This document shows positions 58,742 through 64,000 of a stretch of DNA of 64,000 bases, piece after piece. The notes under the pieces are model-generated. The model was not told the origin of the DNA. It searched no databases and saw nothing but the letters and a program-made list of their open reading frames with translations. Source of the stretch: UBA4312 sp040266995 (GTDB taxonomy: Bacteria; Bacillota_I; Bacilli_A; Erysipelotrichales; Erysipelotrichaceae); NCBI GenBank assembly GCA_040266995.1, contig JAWRHV010000014.1, forward strand, positions 90,794 through 154,793. Reading direction: 5' to 3'. Position 1 is the stretch's first letter, and each line of letters opens with the position of its first letter. The translations under genes and the position numbers were made by a program.

Positions 58742-58813
58742 GCCAAGATTTTACCATACTATTTTTTAAATGTATATTCGTTTGAAAAGGCAGGAATTGA
58801 AATTCCCACCCAC

Positions 58814-59938
58814 TTATTCTTCCGCTATTTCATGAATCACCAAACCCGTTTCCCGCGCCCGGACAGCCAGCTCCGTCCGTGAGTGATATCCCGTCTTTTC
58901 CATCAGCCGGTCTACATACGTTTTGACCGTGGATGTCGCAATATGCATCTTTGCGCTGATCTGCGTATTGGTGGCACCGGTGGTCAGTTCCCGCAAGATC
59001 TCCAGCTCTCTTTGCGACAGTTCATCACTGGTGGTGTCTCCCAGCTGGACCATCGGGCTGGTTGCCGGATAGACCGATTCACCGGCCATCGTCCGGTCCA
59101 TGATCTCCATCAGAGATTCCGTCTGCACTTCTTTATACCAGAAGCTGTCCATCCCGTATTCCCTGGCCTTTTTTAACCAGCTTGCCTCCGGCATCGATGT
59201 GACGATAATGATCTTGATCTGCGGAAATGCCTGTTTGATCCGCTTTGCCGCCTGCAGACCATTAGCCCCCATCATAGTCACAACATCCATCAAAACCAGA
59301 TCCACCTTGCCCTGGGCGCAATAGAAATAAGCAGCCTGGGCACTCTGTATGGTCTCCGTCAACGTATAACGACGGCTGTTCTGCACGATGGAACGAAACA
59401 GCTGGGCTGGCATCTGCTGGTCCTCTACGATCAAGACCCTTGTTTTCTTCTCTTTTTCACTTGGTGTATAGAATACCAGATGATTGCCGATCGTCTGTGC
59501 CTGTCCTAAGGCATGCAAGGCTTGATCGAACGCACAACGATAGCCTCTCTGTTGATCATGATGACAAAGAGCAACGCCGATGCTGGTGGTATACTTTACC
59601 CCGACAAAGCTGGAAAGCCGGATGGCTTCATGCATTTTTGTACAACGCAAACGCAGCTGCTCCAAGGTATCCAGATGATGCATCACCACAGCGATGATCA
59701 GATCGTTATAACGAACGATCATTGTATCTCTGTCTGCAAAAGAAGCCAAAGAACGCAGGATTTGTTTCATCAAGAGCTCCATGCCATCGATGCCCTGCTG
59801 GATCTGTACCTTTTGATAGTGATCAATCTCTATCAAGGCAATCGCGTGGATCCCGGTTTCATAGGACGGATCTGCTTTTTGTTCCTTGCAGATCTTTTCA
59901 AAGGTCTGCCGATCTATATAGTGCTTGTGTTCGATCAT
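58814..59938 (-). CDS. Response regulator with N-terminal degenerate GGDEF-like domain and C-terminal LuxR HTH
   Basis: A 374-residue protein with three domains. Residues 14-150 resemble a GGDEF cyclase fold (IALIEIDHYQKV, then RYNDLIIAV where GGDEF would stand, then TTSIGVALC), so the catalytic site is absent. Residues 167-285 form a receiver (VLIVEDQQM, phosphoacceptor D218 in VDLVLMDVV, IVTSMPEASWL, Lys in WYKE). Residues about 305-365 are a LuxR HTH (LSQRELEILRELTTGATNTQIS). Normal NarL/LuxR regulators begin with the receiver, so an N-terminal GGDEF-like module is unusual. ATG 59938 follows GGGAGAG and overlaps the kinase stop. Confidence 0.8.
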   Translation of the reverse strand: MIEHKHYIDRQTFEKICKEQKADPSYETGIHAIALIEIDHYQKVQIQQGIDGMELLMKQILRSLASFADRDTMIVRYNDLIIAVVMHHLDTLEQLRLRCTKMHEAIRLSSFVGVKYTTSIGVALCHHDQQRGYRCAFDQALHALGQAQTIGNHLVFYTPSEKEKKTRVLIVEDQQMPAQLFRSIVQNSRRYTLTETIQSAQAAYFYCAQGKVDLVLMDVVTMMGANGLQAAKRIKQAFPQIKIIIVTSMPEASWLKKAREYGMDSFWYKEVQTESLMEIMDRTMAGESVYPATSPMVQLGDTTSDELSQRELEILRELTTGATNTQISAKMHIATSTVKTYVDRLMEKTGYHSRTELAVRARETGLVIHEIAEE

Positions 59939-61203
59939 ACTTCTCTCCCATCCAGTGTGAGAATGACCGCAAACCGAGGTGTCCATTCCACACGCATTTC
60001 TCCATTGATATGAGCAACGGCCTGTCGGAGAATACGCAGGCCCCCACCTTCTTTCAGCGGCTTTTCCGGATCCATCCCGTTATTTGTGTACCGCAAAAGA
60101 ATCCTTCCGTCTTTTTCTGTGACATCAATATACAATTTTGTAGCTCCCGCATGACGATACGCATTGAGAAGACACTCCATCGCTCCGGCTAAAAAGACAT
60201 TCTGTATCTCTTTTTTTGCCGGGATAGATCCCCGGATTTCCACATCCACTCCGATCGAAGCAGCTGCCTTTTCGATTTCATACTGGGTATATTCCGGATA
60301 GCTCTCTGGCTGCCGAACCGAGAACAAACGCATGATCGATGCCCACTGTTCCATCAACTCTCCATAGGCTTCCGTTTCCTTCTTTTTTAAGCTCCAACCC
60401 GTCATCAGGATCATCTGTCCCAATTCATCATGTACACGTTTTTTGGCATCCAGGATCTCCTGCTGCGTAATCCGGTTGACCATCTGGTCTTCATATTCCC
60501 GTAGCTGTCTTTCCACATCCTGCAGCTGTTCCAGTTTTTTCTCCAGATCTTTATATAATGTATATTGCTCGGTGATATCCTTTGTCTTCAGCTCATGATA
60601 GGCACGATGCTCGGTAAAGATCCGGGAATGATCCACCTGGTATATCCGTTGATCGTTGCCTTCGATCCAATAACTATCCTCTCCCTTTTTCATCAAAGCG
60701 TTTGTACAGATCCAGTCAAAGAATCGAATGCCATCCCAAGCTTCATAATGCCCAATATCTTTAAAGAAGCTGCGCATGGAGCGGTTGATCAACCGTGGGG
60801 CTCCATCCTCTTCATAGTAGTACAGACCTTGTGGTACCTGATCAAAGACCTCGCGGATCGATCGGTTGGATATATGGGTGTGCCGCCAGCGCAATAGATC
60901 ATACAAAAACTTCAGATTGAGGATGCTCATACCCACCAACAACACAATATAAAGCTCCCCCCGACCAGAACACACCGCCCATTGCCAGCCGGACATCGCA
61001 TTCCTGCTTTGATACATATGGATTCCCAACAAACAAGCCATACACAGTGCTTCCAGAACCACCACAATGCCCGTCATACATATCTTGGCTTTGATTCGAT
61101 ATTGCACAAACCGGCACAACACAACCACCTGAAACAAATGAAGAAAGTAGAGCGTGATGATTACGATTCCCTGTACAAGCACAGGCATTTGATCCAATGT
61201 CAT
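59935..61203 (-). CDS. Membrane histidine kinase of the HisKA_3/HPK7 type
   Basis: A 422-residue kinase. Several N-terminal hydrophobic segments (about residues 8-100), a PAS-like sensor region (about 115-215, GLYYYEEDGAPRLINRSM), a coiled coil, then the DHp region with phospho-His 258 in KKRVHDELGQM, and a HATPase with ECLLNAYRHAGATKLYI and GGGLRILRQAVAHING. The HDELGQ motif is typical of NarX/LiaS-like kinases. The frame extends to 61437, but ATG 61203 (GAGGTG site) overlaps the upstream gene's TGA (ATGA). Cognate regulator is the next gene. Confidence 0.85.
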   Translation of the reverse strand: MTLDQMPVLVQGIVIITLYFLHLFQVVVLCRFVQYRIKAKICMTGIVVVLEALCMACLLGIHMYQSRNAMSGWQWAVCSGRGELYIVLLVGMSILNLKFLYDLLRWRHTHISNRSIREVFDQVPQGLYYYEEDGAPRLINRSMRSFFKDIGHYEAWDGIRFFDWICTNALMKKGEDSYWIEGNDQRIYQVDHSRIFTEHRAYHELKTKDITEQYTLYKDLEKKLEQLQDVERQLREYEDQMVNRITQQEILDAKKRVHDELGQMILMTGWSLKKKETEAYGELMEQWASIMRLFSVRQPESYPEYTQYEIEKAAASIGVDVEIRGSIPAKKEIQNVFLAGAMECLLNAYRHAGATKLYIDVTEKDGRILLRYTNNGMDPEKPLKEGGGLRILRQAVAHINGEMRVEWTPRFAVILTLDGREV

Positions 61204-62789
61204 ACGTCCACCTCGGCTTCCGGGGAATAGGTCAATACCATTCCCTCTTCTTTGGTAGAAATATGCTCCCGCAATCCCTTCGGACACGTCCACGATACCG
61301 CAATCACCCGATCCATCTTGATCTTCATTTGCCGGTCTGCTCGCAGTTCCACATGAAAAACAGTACACGATCCGAGCGCAGCCTCCAATACGAATTCCAT
61401 CGCTTCGAGATACAGAGACAATCTTTGTCCGTCGCAAAGAACATCGCTATCCGCGCTGACCCGGCAATCCAATCCAAAAGGACGGACCTGATAAAAGATT
61501 TCCCGGATCGCATACAACAGCTCTTCTCCGGACACCTTGCCTTGGTCTGCCATCAACATCAGATTCGCCTGGCGTTTCACATATGCCCCTACCACACAGA
61601 ACCGCCGAAGAATTTCTTCCTGCGGTGCCTGCGATTCTGCCTGCGTACAGATCCATTCCAGCTGGGGCTGCACACGCCGGGTGATCTTATCGTAGAGACG
61701 GTTTTGTTGAAGGATCCGATAGTTTTCCTCCTGCTTGCGGTTTTCCGCCTTCAACAATTCCACCTTTTCCGATAAAGCCTGATGACTTTCCCTTAACTCC
61801 CGCTGCATCGCATGGATTAAAGACAAGTCCGTCTGCACATAGCCATAGCCTCCATAAATAGGAAATCCCTTCATCGCAATATCGGATGCCGTCATCAAGG
61901 AATTCTCCAACGATTCCTTTTTCGCCTGACGGCTGACAGGTACATAGCTGTAGGTTTGATACTTACGGTTGCCGAAGGAATCCTCAATTTCAGCTCCCAA
62001 TGAGCTAAACGGAAAAATGAGATCATAATCCCGGTTGGTCGGAAGCAGATTGATCAAACAACAATATTCCCAAAGAAAAAGTATCGTCAACGAGAAGAAT
62101 TCCTGCATCTCATACGGCCTGCGGGAAAGAATAAACGGTCCATACGTATATTCAATGCCATATGCAGCCACAAGACATACAATAGCGAAAAAGACCCCCA
62201 TATAATTCCTTTTCACACTCAGCTCGCAACAACGGATGATATTGACTACGGTAGCCACCATAAACGCAAACAGCCAGATATACCGGATATAAACTAAAAT
62301 TCCATTTGTTCTCCCTTGCTCCGCATAGGCCAGATGATGCAGTTCATTGGTCAGACATAACCCAATCAACACAAAGGCCGGGATCCACCACAATTTATAC
62401 CGCTCATGGACTACAGAAGGCTTTAAATACAAAGAAGCACAATAGCTCATCAAGGGCATCAGCACAAAAGGAATGGCATACACATCATCAAGTGTCCTCG
62501 ATAAAGAATCACCTTCCCCCGTAAACCTGTATTTAAAGATCCGCAACAAGAGCCAGACTATCATACACCCCGCCATAACGCCCAAATACCTGGCCGCCTC
62601 TTTACGCAACACTCTTCGATAAATCGAGATTCCCCATAATGCGATCAGACAAATATAAAACGTATTGATCACATAAAAAAAACAAATGCTGATACCTAAT
62701 GATTTTGTTTCAAATACATGCAGAACGCCAGCTAAAAAAACCAAGCCAGCCACGATCCATATATTCCGCCATTCCCTGTTTCTGATCAT
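61200..62789 (-). CDS. Membrane sensor protein with degenerate kinase-like C-terminus
   Basis: A 529-residue protein. Seven or eight hydrophobic segments (residues about 10-255) resemble the histidine-kinase N-terminal 7TM module. A linker (SFGNRKYQTYSYVPVSRQ) and a coiled coil (LRESHQALSEKVELLKAENRKQEEN, parts only) lead to a C-terminal domain resembling HK sequences (ALYAI-like EELLYAIREIFYQVRPF, LYLEAMEFVLEAALG). It lacks a conserved phospho-His and ATP-binding N box, so it is probably a pseudokinase or ligand sensor that acts on the neighbouring kinase. First gene of the operon; ribosome-binding site GAGGAA. Confidence 0.7.
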   Translation of the reverse strand: MIRNREWRNIWIVAGLVFLAGVLHVFETKSLGISICFFYVINTFYICLIALWGISIYRRVLRKEAARYLGVMAGCMIVWLLLRIFKYRFTGEGDSLSRTLDDVYAIPFVLMPLMSYCASLYLKPSVVHERYKLWWIPAFVLIGLCLTNELHHLAYAEQGRTNGILVYIRYIWLFAFMVATVVNIIRCCELSVKRNYMGVFFAIVCLVAAYGIEYTYGPFILSRRPYEMQEFFSLTILFLWEYCCLINLLPTNRDYDLIFPFSSLGAEIEDSFGNRKYQTYSYVPVSRQAKKESLENSLMTASDIAMKGFPIYGGYGYVQTDLSLIHAMQRELRESHQALSEKVELLKAENRKQEENYRILQQNRLYDKITRRVQPQLEWICTQAESQAPQEEILRRFCVVGAYVKRQANLMLMADQGKVSGEELLYAIREIFYQVRPFGLDCRVSADSDVLCDGQRLSLYLEAMEFVLEAALGSCTVFHVELRADRQMKIKMDRVIAVSWTCPKGLREHISTKEEGMVLTYSPEAEVDV

Positions 62790-63030
62790 CGTTATTCCTC
62801 ACATAAAGTATATCAATACTTCTTAATATTTACGTAGACCAATATGGTATATGTTAACTAAACTTTCTTCATCCGGATCCACCCCTCTTTAAAACCTGTT
62901 ATAATAAGACACATTAAATAGAAATTCCCTTGTCAAAGACCTTTGTCATTAATAAATCACACATGGAAAACCCTTTTGATAGAAGAAAATTCTCCCTTTC
63001 GATAGGATAAAACTGCAAGGAGGCAATCAC
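62790..63030. other. Divergent intergenic region between the sensor operon and the XRE gene
   Basis: About 240 bp. A TATAAT (62900s, in GTTATAATAAG) and TTGTCA/TAAATC-like elements facing the XRE gene are possible promoters. A TTGTCAAAGACCTTTGTCA stretch repeats the TTGTCA hexamer. I see no gene or clear riboswitch. Confidence 0.4.
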
Positions 63031-63612
63031 ATGGAACTCGGAAAAAGATTGAAGACCTATAGAAACAGTGCACAAATGAGCCAAGAACAATTAGCTGACC
63101 AGCTATATGTATCCCGACAAACCATATCGAATTGGGAAAATGATAAAAGTTATCCGGATATTCACAGTCTTTTACTGTTAAGTGATGTGTTTCATGTCTC
63201 CCTTGATACCTTAGTGAAAGGAGATATTGATATCATGAAAGAGAAAATCGATCAAAAAGACATTCGCAATTTCAATAGAGACAGCACCATTTTCACCCTG
63301 TTAATGATCCTTTGTATCCTGTCAGCCATCCCTTTAATAGAAGGACTTGGTATTCCAGGATCCATCCTATGGGGAGCTATCCTAATTCTCACATTCTATT
63401 ACACATACAGAGTTGAAAAAGCAAAAAAAGAACACGATATACATACCTATAAAGAAATCGTAGCCTTTACCAACGGAGAAACCCTCGATCGCATCGAAAA
63501 AGCCAGAGAAGAAGGCAAACGATTCTATCAAAAAGCATTGATGGCTATCCTCAGTGCCATCACCGGCTTAGGCATTGCCACTATCATAAAGATGTTGATG
63601 AATGCTTTCTAG
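63031..63612 (+). CDS. XRE-family HTH regulator with membrane-spanning C-terminus
   Basis: A 193-residue protein. N-terminal HTH (SQEQLADQLYVSRQTISNWE, about residues 15-34; the SRQTISNWE motif is canonical) followed by SLDTLVKGD, a charged linker and two membrane segments (about residues 86-125), then an amphipathic helix and a third hydrophobic segment at the end. Such membrane XRE proteins are common in Firmicutes. Some respond to membrane-active stress. Ribosome-binding site AGGAGG. Its terminator is at 63626-63651, about 110 bp before the CRISPR array. Confidence 0.85.
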   Translation: MELGKRLKTYRNSAQMSQEQLADQLYVSRQTISNWENDKSYPDIHSLLLLSDVFHVSLDTLVKGDIDIMKEKIDQKDIRNFNRDSTIFTLLMILCILSAIPLIEGLGIPGSILWGAILILTFYYTYRVEKAKKEHDIHTYKEIVAFTNGETLDRIEKAREEGKRFYQKALMAILSAITGLGIATIIKMLMNAF

Positions 63613-63625
63613 CCTGAATATAACA

Positions 63626-63651
63626 AAGCAGGAGTCCGTAGATTCCTGCTT
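63626..63651 (+). terminator. Terminator after the XRE gene
   Basis: Arms AAGCAGGA and TCCTGCTT around a 10-nt loop are followed by a weak T-tail. Confidence 0.7.
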
Positions 63652-63760
63652 GTTTAGTGTTATTTCTTATAGAATCGAAGCGTAATAATTCTATGAATGT
63701 TTAGGGATATTCATTAGTTCCATCGCTTTTGTTGGCGTACAATCTTAGTAAATATTTATT

Positions 63761-64000
63761 GTTCAAATAATACGAAAAAACACAATCCTTAAGAACGGCT
63801 CATATTACGTGTAGTCATGATGAATGTTCAAATAATACGAAAAAACACAATCCTTAAGAACCATGGTCGCGGTTGCCGCAGTTCGGGCATGTTCAAATAA
63901 TACGAAAAAACACAATCCTTAAGAACCCATGACCAGCTTCTTCAATTACGTTCAGTGTTCAAATAATACGAAAAAACACAATCCTTAAGAACTTCTTGAT
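63761..64000. CRISPR. Start of a CRISPR array, four 36-nt repeats visible
   Basis: Repeats at 63761-63796, 63826-63861, 63891-63926 and 63957-63992 are identical. Each begins GTTCAAATAATACG and ends CCTTAAGAAC, with GTTC/GAAC as inverted ends. Spacers are 29, 29 and 30 nt, plus 8 nt of a fourth before the window ends. A T precedes every repeat, so the true unit may be 37 nt. A 36-nt repeat with about 30-nt spacers fits type II best. No cas gene is within the window, so type and orientation cannot be settled. Confidence 0.97.

Noticed and set aside
63663..63760. Possible tracrRNA in the leader just before the CRISPR array (a 7-bp ATAGAAT/ATTCTAT hairpin).
   Set aside because: I could not find a convincing anti-repeat; the similarity to the repeat is weak and orientation is unknown.

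Overview
The window is 64 kb of a low-to-moderate GC Bacillota chromosome. Two T-box leaders, hprK-lgt, rubrerythrin, fhs, an EFR1-type ferredoxin, NhaC and TPM/zinc-ribbon membrane proteins suggest an anaerobic gut bacterium, probably Erysipelotrichia-like. The taxon is inferred from gene content only.

Layout. 1-3.97 kb: the end of an rRNA methyltransferase gene and rsuA, then a tryptophan transporter operon (trpXYZ) under a T-box whose specifier reads UGG. 4-12.5 kb: an NhaC antiporter, an Rrf2-regulated nitroreductase operon with a perfect operator and a nonsense-interrupted quinone oxidoreductase, and a CydDC-like ABC exporter pair. 12.6-19.6 kb: a beta-helix surface protein with two internal repeat sets, a TetR/DegV divergent pair, an ACT protein and a TPM/zinc-ribbon membrane pair. 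19.7-36 kb: a stretch rich in oxidoreductases (four aldo/keto reductases, two flavodoxin-type proteins, SDR, Gfo/Idh/MocA, ketopantoate reductase), one of them broken by an in-frame stop, plus a truncated hydrolase. 36-37 kb: a gene-poor kilobase.

37-47 kb is the accessory region. Two related tyrosine integrases each lie just before a copy of a perfect 57-bp repeat. The right copy is the 3' end of tRNA-Leu(CAG) plus its terminator, so two elements are stacked at one tRNA. The right-hand element (about 7 kb) has a repressor and a divergent Cro-like/AlpA-like/RepA module, a candidate iteron origin, several tiny genes, and a late unit encoding only a scaffolding protein and a major capsid protein. 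No terminase, portal, protease or tail gene is present. This looks like a very small phage satellite that makes its own capsid shell proteins. It also has a leader with two alternative stems before the scaffold gene and a hairpin-rich non-coding block after the capsid gene. The left-hand element carries an AlbA_2/Schlafen-type ATP-binding protein preceded by clusters of a G-rich direct repeat.

47-64 kb is core genome: a methionine importer (metQNI) under a T-box with AUG specifier, fhs-purD, rubrerythrin, tRNA-Pro(CGG), uvrA-hprK-lgt, and a three-gene membrane sensor/kinase/regulator operon whose regulator has an unusual GGDEF-like/receiver/LuxR order. An XRE membrane regulator and the start of a CRISPR array (36-nt repeats, four copies visible) close the window, with no cas gene inside it.
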